Assembly (NCBI GenBank): GCA_965214285.1
Contig: OZ243946.1
Coordinates: 186,001-250,000, forward strand
Origin: G963422745 sp965214285
Lineage (GTDB): Bacteria; Actinomycetota; Acidimicrobiia; Acidimicrobiales; Aldehydirespiratoraceae
Direction: 5' to 3'
Length of the DNA: 64,000 nucleotides
The notes under the pieces are model-generated. The model made no database searches, had not been told where the DNA came from, and saw only the letters and a program-made list of their open reading frames with translations. Made by a program: the position numbers and the translations under genes. Numbering within the stretch: position 1 is the stretch's first letter; every line of letters starts with the position of its first letter. Shown one piece after another: positions 7,575-15,372 of the stretch.

Positions 7575-7648
7575 GGAAGAGGCGGATCGCTGCCTCGCCA
7601 GGCCTGCTGCCCCGTTAGGGAAGAGGCGGGCCTTCTGCCTCGCTAGGC
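7563..7648. repeat. Tandem 41/42-bp duplication with hairpins spanning two convergent stop codons
   Basis: The units 7563-7603 and 7607-7648 are nearly identical. The stop of the protease lies in the first, and the stop of the P450 (minus strand) lies at the start of the second. Each unit holds a GAGGC/GCCTC inverted repeat (7579-7583 with 7592-7596; 7623-7627 with 7637-7641). It may act as a bidirectional terminator, although no T-run is present. Confidence 0.6.
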
Positions 7649-8904
7649 GTGAACCGCACCGGCATGTGCTTGATGCCGTCGACCAGGTTCATCCTCAGCC
7701 GCTCGATCTCGCCGGCCTGAGCGATGTCGGGCATGCGCCGTGCCAGCTCGGCGAACAGGATGCGGATCTCCAGCTTGGCCAGATTGGCGCCCAGGCAGAA
7801 ATGCGGCCCGCCCGCGCCGAAGGCCATGTGGTGGTTGGGGCTGCGCCCGATGTCGAAGCGGTCCGGGTCGTCGAACACAGCCTCGTCGCGGTTGCCCGAC
7901 GGGTACCACAGCAGCACCTTCTCCCCGGCTGCGATGTGGCGGCCGCCCAGGGTCGTGTCGGCCGTGGCGGTGCGGCGGAAGAAGTTGACCGGGCTGGTGT
8001 AGCGCAGCACCTCGTCCACCATGGTGTCGGCCAGGTCGGGGTCGTCGTGGTGCTGCTTCCAGCGCTCCCACTGGTCGGGGTGGTCGAAGAAGGCGATCAT
8101 GCCCTTGCTGATGGCGTTGCGGGTGGTCTCGTTGCCGGCCACCACCAGCAGCGTGAAGAACAGGTCGCGCTCGATCTCGCTGAGCTCGACGCGGCTGCCG
8201 TCCTCCATGGTCACCGCAGCCTCGGTGAGGCGGGTCCACAGGTCGTCGGCCGGCTCGGCCCGCTTGCGCTCGGTGAGGTCGTGGGCGTAGTAGGCCATCT
8301 CGATCATGGCGTCGGTGTAGGTCTCGTGGTGGTCGCCGACGGCGTATTCCTCGTCTCGCCCGCCGATGGTGCGGTTGCTCCAGTCGAAGAGCTTGTCGCG
8401 GTCGGCCTGGGGGACGCCGATGATCTCGGCGATGGCCATCAGCGGCAGCTCGGCGGCGATCGAGGTGACGAAATCGCACTCGCCGAGGGCGCAGACCCGA
8501 TCCAGGATCATGGTGGTGCGCAGCCGCATGGCGTCCTCCAGACGGCGGATCATGCGCGGCGTGAAGCCCTTGTTGACCAGCTTGCGGTAGCGGGTGTGCT
8601 GGGGCGGGTCGGTCATCACCATCTGCAGCCCGGGGCCTTGGTCGGCTTCGAGGTCGGTGAGGGCGATGCCTCCCTTGCCTTCGCGGCCCGGCCCGGTCTG
8701 GTGGCTGTAGAGCAGCCCGCTGCGATGCACCTCGGTGATGTGCGCATAGCTGGTGACGCACCAGAACGGCTCGCCGTCGGACTCCGGCGTGACCGGGTGG
8801 CGCCACACCGGGGCGTGCTCGCGCAGGTAGGCGAACCAGTCGTGCGGGCAGCGGTCCACGAAGACGTCAAGGTCGGTGAGGTCGATCTCGTCGAGAAGGG
8901 TCAT
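7615..8904 (-). CDS. Cytochrome P450
   Basis: This 429-residue soluble bacterial P450 monooxygenase has the I-helix motif VVAGNETTRN, the K-helix ExxR in DEVLRYTSPV and the heme-binding loop FGAGGPHFCLGA (Cys370 as thiolate ligand). The substrate is unknown; similar actinobacterial P450s act on steroids, terpenoids or fatty acyl chains. The ATG at 8904 (MTLLDEIDL) is preferred because TAAGAT lies exactly 7 nt upstream, as expected for a leaderless message. An in-frame ATG at 8913 is the alternative. The gene is divergent from a MarR gene, and the operator between them overlaps this -10. Confidence 0.93.
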   Translation of the reverse strand: MTLLDEIDLTDLDVFVDRCPHDWFAYLREHAPVWRHPVTPESDGEPFWCVTSYAHITEVHRSGLLYSHQTGPGREGKGGIALTDLEADQGPGLQMVMTDPPQHTRYRKLVNKGFTPRMIRRLEDAMRLRTTMILDRVCALGECDFVTSIAAELPLMAIAEIIGVPQADRDKLFDWSNRTIGGRDEEYAVGDHHETYTDAMIEMAYYAHDLTERKRAEPADDLWTRLTEAAVTMEDGSRVELSEIERDLFFTLLVVAGNETTRNAISKGMIAFFDHPDQWERWKQHHDDPDLADTMVDEVLRYTSPVNFFRRTATADTTLGGRHIAAGEKVLLWYPSGNRDEAVFDDPDRFDIGRSPNHHMAFGAGGPHFCLGANLAKLEIRILFAELARRMPDIAQAGEIERLRMNLVDGIKHMPVRFTPSEAEGPPLP

Positions 8905-8911
8905 GCGGGCC

Positions 8912-8949
8912 ATCTTAGCTTGCCGGGAAGTATCTTGCCAGCAAGCTAA
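8912..8949. promoter_or_regulatory. MarR-type double operator overlapping the P450 promoter
   Basis: Two palindromes lie side by side: CTTGCC-GGGAAG (8919-8930, one mismatch) and CTTGC-CA-GCAAG (8934-8945, perfect), with centres 15 bp apart. The outer arms TTAGCTTGC (8915-8923) and GCAAGCTAA (8941-8949) also form a perfect inverted repeat. On the minus strand, TGGCAA (8940-8935) and TAAGAT (8917-8912) with 17 bp between them make a plausible promoter. Regulator binding would block it. Confidence 0.65.
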
Positions 8950-9079
8950 CATCGCTTGCGATGAGAACGCCGAGGACGCCGCCGCACATTCCGACAAGGC
9001 CCAGCCCAGCAACACAGCGCCCGGCAAGCCTGAGCCCAGGACAGAGTTCGGCAACACAGCGCCCAGGAGGCTTGAGCAG

Positions 9080-9580
9080 GTGATCGGAGACCAGGAGCTG
9101 CCGCCGCTGCTGCGCCCCTACATCGAGGGACGCCGGACCCGGTCCACGATCGAGGTGCTGGTCTGGGTGTTCCGCACCGGCCGCCAGATCGAGGCCTGGC
9201 TGTCGGGCACGCTGGCGGCGAATGACCTCGACTCCTCGGAGTTCACGGCGCTCACCGGGCTGTGGTTCGCGGGCGAGCCCCACCAGATGAGCGCCGGCGG
9301 CATCGCCGAGACCATCGTGCAGACCACAGGGGGCACCACCAAGACGATCCGCCGCCTCGAACAGCGCGGCCTGGTGCGCCGCATCGAGGATCCCGACGAC
9401 CTGCGGCGGACGCTGATCGAGCTGACCCCGGCGGGCCGGGAGCTGGCCGAGGCGTCGCTGGTGCTGGTGATCGACGCCTTCGACCTGGAGATCGGCGACC
9501 TCGACGACGACGAGCGATCCGAGCTCAGCCGACGGATGGCCCGGCTGTCGCAGGAGTTCGACGCCCGCCTGCGCCGCTGA
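9080..9580 (+). CDS. MarR-family transcriptional regulator
   Basis: This 166-residue winged-helix protein includes DSSEFTALTGLWF, the recognition segment GGIAETIVQTTGGTTKTIRRLEQRGLVRR and the wing IEDPDDLRRTLIELTPAGRELAE. The GTG at 9080 is chosen because AGGAGG (9065-9070) is correctly spaced upstream. The longer open frame back to 8876 would run through the operator. The divergent arrangement with the P450 suggests it represses that gene, and possibly itself, in response to a small-molecule ligand. The leader 8961-9075 contains an imperfect direct repeat (9009-9035 and 9051-9076). Confidence 0.88.
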   Translation: MIGDQELPPLLRPYIEGRRTRSTIEVLVWVFRTGRQIEAWLSGTLAANDLDSSEFTALTGLWFAGEPHQMSAGGIAETIVQTTGGTTKTIRRLEQRGLVRRIEDPDDLRRTLIELTPAGRELAEASLVLVIDAFDLEIGDLDDDERSELSRRMARLSQEFDARLRR

Positions 9581-9856
9581 CCCTCGGGCGGAGTGCCGGG
9601 CCTGCACCCCTGCCCGCTGCGGCCACGCCAGCGACCGCTGCCACAGCGAGGAGCCGCTGATGACCCAGGTCGGCGACGGCGATCACTGGGTCACCTGCCA
9701 TCACCCCGTCGAGGTCCCCTCACCGTCTGACCGCGCCCAGCGCCCGCCGCGCTCGCCCTGAGACTCCCCAGGCATCAAGCGCACCCGTCAACGGCACGCC
9801 CCATCCCCTGCCCCAGGCCCAACGAAGCCTCTCCGATTGCTCGGCCGAGGAATTCC

Positions 9857-9885
9857 TTGCATAGCCCCGCGGCGCAGGCCATAAT
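9857..9885 (+). promoter_or_regulatory. Sigma-70-type promoter
   Basis: TTGCAT (9857-9862), a 17-bp spacer and CATAAT (9880-9885) form a near-consensus promoter about 45 nt before the secreted-protein start at 9930. The remainder of 9581-9856 holds no gene that I can support. Confidence 0.6.
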
Positions 9886-9929
9886 GACCGTGTACCCGCA
9901 AACCCGATGACCCTTGAGAGGAGCCGACC

Positions 9930-10326
9930 ATGAGAACCATCCGAAGCCTGACCGGCGTGATCGCAGCGTTGTCGCTGCTGATCACTTCCCGCCCACGCAA
10001 CCGAGGTGCCCGGCTTCAGCCAAGGCTTCAACACATTTGTCGCCGGAGAATGGGAGTACACCCCTTGGGGGCGGTGGGCGATCCAGTACCCCTCAACCTA
10101 CGACGGCGACGGCATCATCGCAGCCAAGGTCCGTGACGTGCTGACCGACGGGAGCTGCGTGACAGCCATCTACCGCGACGGTGGCCAAAACTATCCCCAG
10201 GCCACGTCTTGTCGACACTGGACGAACCACCTGTTCTTCGACCAGACCGGCAACTCCAGTGCGCTGGTGCGCGTCAACCGCAACCAGCCAGACACGCGAA
10301 TCTGGGTGGTGATCAGCGGGTATTGA
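9930..10326 (+). pseudogene. Small secreted protein disrupted by a single-base frameshift
   Basis: GAGAGGAG precedes an ATG at 9930 that encodes a signal-peptide start (MRTIRSLTGVIAALSLLITS). After about residue 20 the frame becomes Arg-rich and meaningless, while the +1 frame continues as a sensible protein (GFSQGFNTFVAGEWEYTPWG... to 10326). Removing one C from the CCC at 9988-9990 would join them through TSAHATEVPG, giving an AHA signal-peptidase site. The joined protein would be ~130 residues, rich in Trp and Tyr, with two Cys. No family is recognised. A sequencing error is possible. Confidence 0.65.
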
Positions 10327-10358
10327 GCACTCCTGGGACTTACGCCAGCCCCAATCCG

Positions 10359-11462
10359 ATGGTGCGTCGAATCCGCTATGCACCGTGGTTGACTGCGGCA
10401 GTCGTAGCCGCAGTGCTTGCCTCGGGCTGCTCGGACACGGGCTCGGAATCCCAGACTGCGGAGGGCACGCCCGCTGAACTGAGTGCTGAGGCCAACTCGG
10501 AGGACACCCAGGGCGTGGCTGGGGGCGAACCGGCTGAGGATCCGGTCTCAGCGGAGGACCCATCCGACGACGGCGACGGAGACTCAGACGAAAGCGACCC
10601 GCACGGCGATCCGGGCGACGACGCCTCCTCTGAGGAAGGTGCTGACGAGGAGCGAGGATCCCCTCTGGGAGCGGTTATGGCGGAACTGACAGCAGCAGCC
10701 TTCCCGGATCAGGCGTTCAGCGACGATCCGATGGCTGCCATCGAGCAGATGAAGTACGACTGCATGGCTGAACAAGGGTTCCGGTATGCCATCGTCGACT
10801 GGGCCGCCATTGACGCGGAACTGGAAGCGGCCCTACCGAGCATGGCCGAGGAGGACTACATGTCGCTTCGGGGCTATGGGGTTGCCGACAGTCTCGATGC
10901 CCCCGAACCGATCGAGTCCAGCTACGTCGACCCCAACGAAGCCATCCAAGAAAGCCTCTCGGCCAATGAGCGCAAGCTCTGGGAGGAACATCTGTACGAA
11001 TGCTGGGGCCATGCACAGAACGAGGTGCTGCTGCGTCCTCAGCTGGTCTATCTGGTGCTGCAAGACGAACTCGACGCATTGCAAGAGCGAGTCGACGCCG
11101 ACCCCAGGGTCGCCGAGGCCAACGCCCAGTGGTCTGAGTGCATGGCCGAGCAGGGCCACCACTACGCCGATCAGGACGAGATCCACGCCTACCTGCAGGG
11201 CATCGCCGATCCGCTGCTCGACCGGCTGCGGGCCTCTGGCGGGTACGAGCACATCGACGCGGCGTTCCAGGCCGATCTCGACGCCCTGCAGGCCCTCGAG
11301 GCCGAGATCGCCGTGGCCGACCTCGCCTGCGAGAAGCACCTGCAGCAGATCCGCTCCGAGGTCAAGTTCGAGCACGAGCAGCGGTTCGTCGACGAGAATC
11401 AGGACCGCCTGGCCATCCTGCGCGAGGAACTGCCCACGATGACACTCCCGCTCGTTCGTTGA
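10359..11462 (+). CDS. Predicted lipoprotein, paralogue of the gene at the window start
   Basis: This 367-residue protein has a signal peptide ending LASGC (Cys24), followed by an acidic Asp/Glu/Ser-rich spacer (~25-105) and a folded domain. The domain has a CMAEQGFRYA motif, a second C-x-x-x-x-G motif (CMAEQGHHYA) and helical DIDAAFQADLDALQALEAEIAVADLAC-type segments. Residues from EEDYMS onward match the truncated gene at 2-655 throughout. The CM-x(3)-G-[FY] motifs also occur in the lipoproteins at 57921, 59025, 61645 and 62716. It is probably exported and anchored on the outer face of the membrane. Function is unknown. The ATG at 10359 is used; a GTG at 10362 is equally possible. Confidence 0.78.
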   Translation: MVRRIRYAPWLTAAVVAAVLASGCSDTGSESQTAEGTPAELSAEANSEDTQGVAGGEPAEDPVSAEDPSDDGDGDSDESDPHGDPGDDASSEEGADEERGSPLGAVMAELTAAAFPDQAFSDDPMAAIEQMKYDCMAEQGFRYAIVDWAAIDAELEAALPSMAEEDYMSLRGYGVADSLDAPEPIESSYVDPNEAIQESLSANERKLWEEHLYECWGHAQNEVLLRPQLVYLVLQDELDALQERVDADPRVAEANAQWSECMAEQGHHYADQDEIHAYLQGIADPLLDRLRASGGYEHIDAAFQADLDALQALEAEIAVADLACEKHLQQIRSEVKFEHEQRFVDENQDRLAILREELPTMTLPLVR

Positions 11463-11642
11463 TCCACCCGAGCTGCAGGCAGCCGCACACGCTGACGCCC
11501 CGAGACCCGCCCGCCGGAGCTCCTGGACCGCCTCGCCGCCCAGTGAGCGTCGAGTACCTGGCAACCCGGCGTCACGCAGTGCCCTCAGCTGGCTGAGCAG
11601 CCCCAACGAGGCGGGTTTCGGGCCGGTTGTCGCCGTTCGGCT

Positions 11643-11736
11643 ACTCTAAACCGTTTAGAGTAGGTTTAGAGTGGCTGCAAAACCGCAGGTAGCAGGCTCG
11701 CGGGCCGTTTAGAGCCCGTTTAGAGTACGTTTAGTG
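11643..11736. repeat. Array of GTTTAGAG(T) repeats at helical spacing
   Basis: The palindrome ACTCTAAAC-C-GTTTAGAGT (11643-11661) is followed by GTTTAGAGT at 11664, GTTTAGAG at 11707, GTTTAGAGT at 11718 and GTTTAGTG at 11729. Starts of neighbouring direct copies are 11 bp apart, and the gap between groups is 43 bp, close to four helical turns. The AT-rich units stand out from ~70% GC surroundings. The array sits between two convergent genes. The rest of 11463-11870 has no gene. Confidence 0.75.
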
Positions 11737-11870
11737 CCACGGCTGTCGTTTGAGTGGCATGCCTGGGTGGGCGAGTTTTGGGCATGGCATGCCGCTGGAC
11801 TGCCGGGCGAGTTCGGGGCATCACTTGTCGCGTGGCTGCCGGGGCGAGCGACGACGAGTGTGGCCGCTGC

Positions 11871-14800
11871 TCAGACGAGCTCCAGATCCTGGTCGGGTTG
11901 GGCGGTGGCGGACATCTCGGCGAGCTCGGCTGCGCGTTCGGTCACCTCGTCCATTGCCTCGCGCAGGCCCCCGAGCCTGACCTCGTGTGCGCCGTCACGG
12001 GCCAGGAACACGAACACCATCTCGGCAACCGACTCGCCGGTGGCGGCCTCCACGGCCACGGCGTAGCTCGCGCCCTGCAGGCGGTAGCGCTCGGCCTTGG
12101 CTGTGAGGTCCGCGGGGTCGTCGGCCTGGTCGGTCTTCCAGTCGACCACCACCAGCCCTTCGGGGGTGCGGTACATGAGGTCGACATAGCCCTCCACCAG
12201 GCGATCCCCCAGCGGCGCCGCCACCCAGATCTCCCGCCAGTTCTGGGACGCCGCGGCTGCCGTGGCGACCGGCGCGGTCAGAGCCTGTCGGGCGAGTTCG
12301 GCGATCAGCCGCTCGCGCTGGGGGATGCCCTCGGCCATGGCCTGGGCCTTGGCGAGGGAGTCGATCCCGCCTCCCGTGGCGAGGTCGACGGACTGCAGCA
12401 CCGCATGCACGGCCCGCCCGACTGCGGTGCCGTAGCGGCCCTTCTTCCAGGGCGGCAGGTCGAGGTCGCGGGGGCCTTTGGCGAGGCCGGGGTCCGCAGG
12501 CTGGGCAGGCTCGGCAGCCGCAGCAGCGTCAACAGCCCCGCCGGCAGTATCAGCCCCGGCAGCGCCGCCGGACTCAACAGCCGCGGCGGCCCTGGCAGCC
12601 TCGGCGACCTGGCCGGCCAGCGTGGAGGCGGCCACGACCCTCGGTTCGCCGGCGGCAGCAAGCGCACGGCTCCGCTCGGCGTGCCAGGCGTCACGGTCGG
12701 GCGGCTCGGCGATCTCTGGCGCATCCGGCGGCGGCACTGCGGGCAGCGAGGGTTGCCAGTCGACCGCCGCGGACGACGCCGGGATGCCGACCACCGAGCC
12801 GTCGTCGTCGATGTCGAGGGCGGCCCCGGCCAGCACGCTGGCGCCGGTTCGCCACTTGTCGACCTTGCGCACCAGGCTGACTACCAGATGATCCCGCGCC
12901 CGGGTGGCCGCCACATACAGCAGCCTCATGCGCTCGCGTTCGTCCATCTGGTCGTCGATCGGCTGCCACTCGTCATAGCCCTCCGAGCTCACCCGGCCCG
13001 ATGCCTTCAGCAGCACCTCGTCGCTTCCGGGAGGGAAGACCACGGCCGGGCCTCGCTGGGGGTTCTGGATCCGGGTGGTCATGCCCGACAGCACGGTGAT
13101 CGGGAACTCGAGCCCCTTTGCGCTGTGGACGGTCATGATGCGAACGCTGCGGTCGTCGACCTCGGGCAGCACGGTCTCTGTGACCCTGGCGTTGTCGGCG
13201 CCCTGCAGACGAGCCCACTTCAGATAGGCCCTCAGGTCGGTTCCCCCGGCATCGGTCCAGGCGCGGGCCTGGTCCACCACGAAGCGAAGGCGCCGCCAGA
13301 CCCCCCGCGGGTCGCTGCCGGCCACGGCGCTCTCCAGCACGCCGCGCTCGCGGATCAGACGGTCCAGCAGCTCCGCGGGCCCGGTCCAGAGGCGCTGCTC
13401 GTGAAGCGTGCGCAGGTGCCGCAAGCCGTCGGCGACGGGGTGGCCGGCCGCGCTCTCGGGGACCGGCGCTCGCAGGCTGAAGCGGCCACCGACGCCGTGA
13501 CGCCAGTGTGCCAGGTCGTCGTCGCCGCAGCCGTAGACGAACGACCTCAGCGCGGCGATCGTCGCCAGCTCGTTGGTGGGGTCGGCCACCGCCGTGAGCG
13601 CCAGCATCAGCTCGCGCACCTCGCGCGACGCGTACACCAGCGAAGAGGTCTCCGCCCGATAAGGCACGCCTGCGTCGTCGAGCGCACGCTCCAGGGCCGC
13701 CAGGCTGGTGCGGGCGGGCAGCAGTATGCACACGTCGTCGGGGCGGGCCTGCCGCCAATCCCCGGCGGCGGCGTCGTAGACGGACCACGGCTCGGGGCCG
13801 TACAGGGCATCGGCCACGCAGGCGACCACCTGAGCGGCCTCTTGTTGGCGCAGCTCGTCGGCGGGCGGCTTGCCCTCCACGGGCTCGACGCCGAGCAGCG
13901 CCACCGAGGGGCCGGTCGGCGCCGCCCCGAGGCGATGCGCCGTGAGCGGCATGTAGGCAGGCTGGCCGTGGTCCTCGTCGGCCACGATCAGCTCCGAGAA
14001 GACGTCGTTGACCCAGGAGATGACGGGCTCGGTGGTGCGGAAGTTGACGGTCAGGTCCACACGGTCGTCGTCGCCAAAGCGCTCCCGGGTATCGAGATAG
14101 GTCTTGATGTCGGCGCGGCGGAACCGGTAGATCGACTGCTTGGGGTCGCCCACCACGAACAAGCGGCCCGGATCGGGGTCGATCTCGCGCCAGTCCAGGC
14201 CGCCGGCCTCGCGGCTGGAGGCGATGAGCATGGCCAGCTCGATCTGGATCGGGTCGGTGTCCTGGAACTCGTCGAGCAGCAGCCGCTGGTAGCGCTCGTG
14301 CAGCGCCATGCGGGCCGGCCGGCCGTGATCCCGATCGCGCAGCAGCCGCCGTGCCCGCACCAGCAGGTCGTGGAACTCCAGCTTGCCGCCGAGGCGACGC
14401 TGCTCGGCCGAGCGCAGCACGAAACTGCCCAGGCGGCCGCCCACGTGCTCAAGGGCGACGCCGGCGGACTGGCCGGCCGCCTCGTCGCAGAGACCGCACA
14501 GGTCCCTCAGCGGTTGGCGGACGTGCGCCAGAGCCTTGCCGCCGCGGCTGCCGGGCTTGATCCCCAGCGTCCCCTTTTCGCCCATGTCCGCAGCGAGCAT
14601 CAGGGCGTCTATGTCGTCGATGGCGGCCGCCAGGCGCTCCCGGTTGGACGCCAGCTTGTCGAAGTACGCCAGCAGCTTGTCGCCGCCGAGGCGCTCGCAT
14701 TCCTCCCGTGTGGCCAGCACGGCGTCGAACTCGGCGATCAGCGGCGCCGGGTCGAACGGCTGCGGCGGCGGCGCGTCGAGATCCAGCCGGGACTCGATCA

Positions 14801-15359
14801 GGTCCCAGTTGGCGGCCATCTGCAAGGCCAGCACCCGAAAGTGCCGAGGCCGGATGTCAACGGCATCGAGCATCAGCAGCGCGCGCCGCGCGGCGGGGTC
14901 TTCGAGCAGGTCGTCGAGGAACTCGCCCCAGCGCGACTCGAAGTCGATCTGCGAGCCGATCTCGTCGAGCATCTCGATGCCGGGCGGCAGTTCGGCGGCC
15001 AGCAGGTGCTCGCCGAGAATGCGCCGGGCGAAGGAGTGCAGCGTGCCCACCGCTGCCGAGTCGAGCTGCTCCAGGGCGTCGCGTGCTCGCTGGGCACCTG
15101 GGCCGGGGGCGTCGAGCCGCTGCTCGAATCGCCGGCGGATCCGGTTCTGCAGCTCGGCAGCGGCCTTCTCGGTGAAGGTGATCGCGGCGATCGACTCCAT
15201 GGCGATGCCGTCTTCGAGCACCAGCGCCTCCACACGGTCGACCAGGGATCGGGTCTTGCCGGTGCCTGCGCCTGCGTCCACGAACAGGTTGCGGCCGCGC
15301 ACACTGTGGATGCGCCGGCGCTCGTGATCGTCGGCAGGTGCTCGGGTGTCCTCAGGCAT
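11871..15359 (-). CDS. AddA/RecB-like UvrD-family helicase-nuclease
   Basis: This 1162-residue protein probably forms the helicase-nuclease half of an AddAB-type double-strand-break repair complex. Motifs in order are Walker A AGAGTGKTR near the N-terminus, ITFTEKAAAEL (Ia), LLLDEFQDTDPIQ (II), VGDPKQSIYRFR (III), TVNFRTT (IV), VRIMTVHSAKGLEFP (V) and LLYVAATRARDHLV (VI). A C-terminal PD-(D/E)XK nuclease follows (GYVDLMYR, VVVDWKTDQ). The ATG at 15359 follows GGGGGAG. A GTG at 15365 is an alternative. It lies 13 bp downstream of the AddB-like gene and is surely co-transcribed. The segment between motif VI and the nuclease is Ala-rich. Confidence 0.88.
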   Translation of the reverse strand: MPEDTRAPADDHERRRIHSVRGRNLFVDAGAGTGKTRSLVDRVEALVLEDGIAMESIAAITFTEKAAAELQNRIRRRFEQRLDAPGPGAQRARDALEQLDSAAVGTLHSFARRILGEHLLAAELPPGIEMLDEIGSQIDFESRWGEFLDDLLEDPAARRALLMLDAVDIRPRHFRVLALQMAANWDLIESRLDLDAPPPQPFDPAPLIAEFDAVLATREECERLGGDKLLAYFDKLASNRERLAAAIDDIDALMLAADMGEKGTLGIKPGSRGGKALAHVRQPLRDLCGLCDEAAGQSAGVALEHVGGRLGSFVLRSAEQRRLGGKLEFHDLLVRARRLLRDRDHGRPARMALHERYQRLLLDEFQDTDPIQIELAMLIASSREAGGLDWREIDPDPGRLFVVGDPKQSIYRFRRADIKTYLDTRERFGDDDRVDLTVNFRTTEPVISWVNDVFSELIVADEDHGQPAYMPLTAHRLGAAPTGPSVALLGVEPVEGKPPADELRQQEAAQVVACVADALYGPEPWSVYDAAAGDWRQARPDDVCILLPARTSLAALERALDDAGVPYRAETSSLVYASREVRELMLALTAVADPTNELATIAALRSFVYGCGDDDLAHWRHGVGGRFSLRAPVPESAAGHPVADGLRHLRTLHEQRLWTGPAELLDRLIRERGVLESAVAGSDPRGVWRRLRFVVDQARAWTDAGGTDLRAYLKWARLQGADNARVTETVLPEVDDRSVRIMTVHSAKGLEFPITVLSGMTTRIQNPQRGPAVVFPPGSDEVLLKASGRVSSEGYDEWQPIDDQMDERERMRLLYVAATRARDHLVVSLVRKVDKWRTGASVLAGAALDIDDDGSVVGIPASSAAVDWQPSLPAVPPPDAPEIAEPPDRDAWHAERSRALAAAGEPRVVAASTLAGQVAEAARAAAAVESGGAAGADTAGGAVDAAAAAEPAQPADPGLAKGPRDLDLPPWKKGRYGTAVGRAVHAVLQSVDLATGGGIDSLAKAQAMAEGIPQRERLIAELARQALTAPVATAAAASQNWREIWVAAPLGDRLVEGYVDLMYRTPEGLVVVDWKTDQADDPADLTAKAERYRLQGASYAVAVEAATGESVAEMVFVFLARDGAHEVRLGGLREAMDEVTERAAELAEMSATAQPDQDLELV

Positions 15360-15372
15360 GCTCACTCCCCCG

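Noticed and set aside
7579..7641. Calling the GAGGC/GCCTC hairpins intrinsic terminators
   Set aside because: Stems are only 5 bp and no T-run follows on either strand; reported as a repeat instead.
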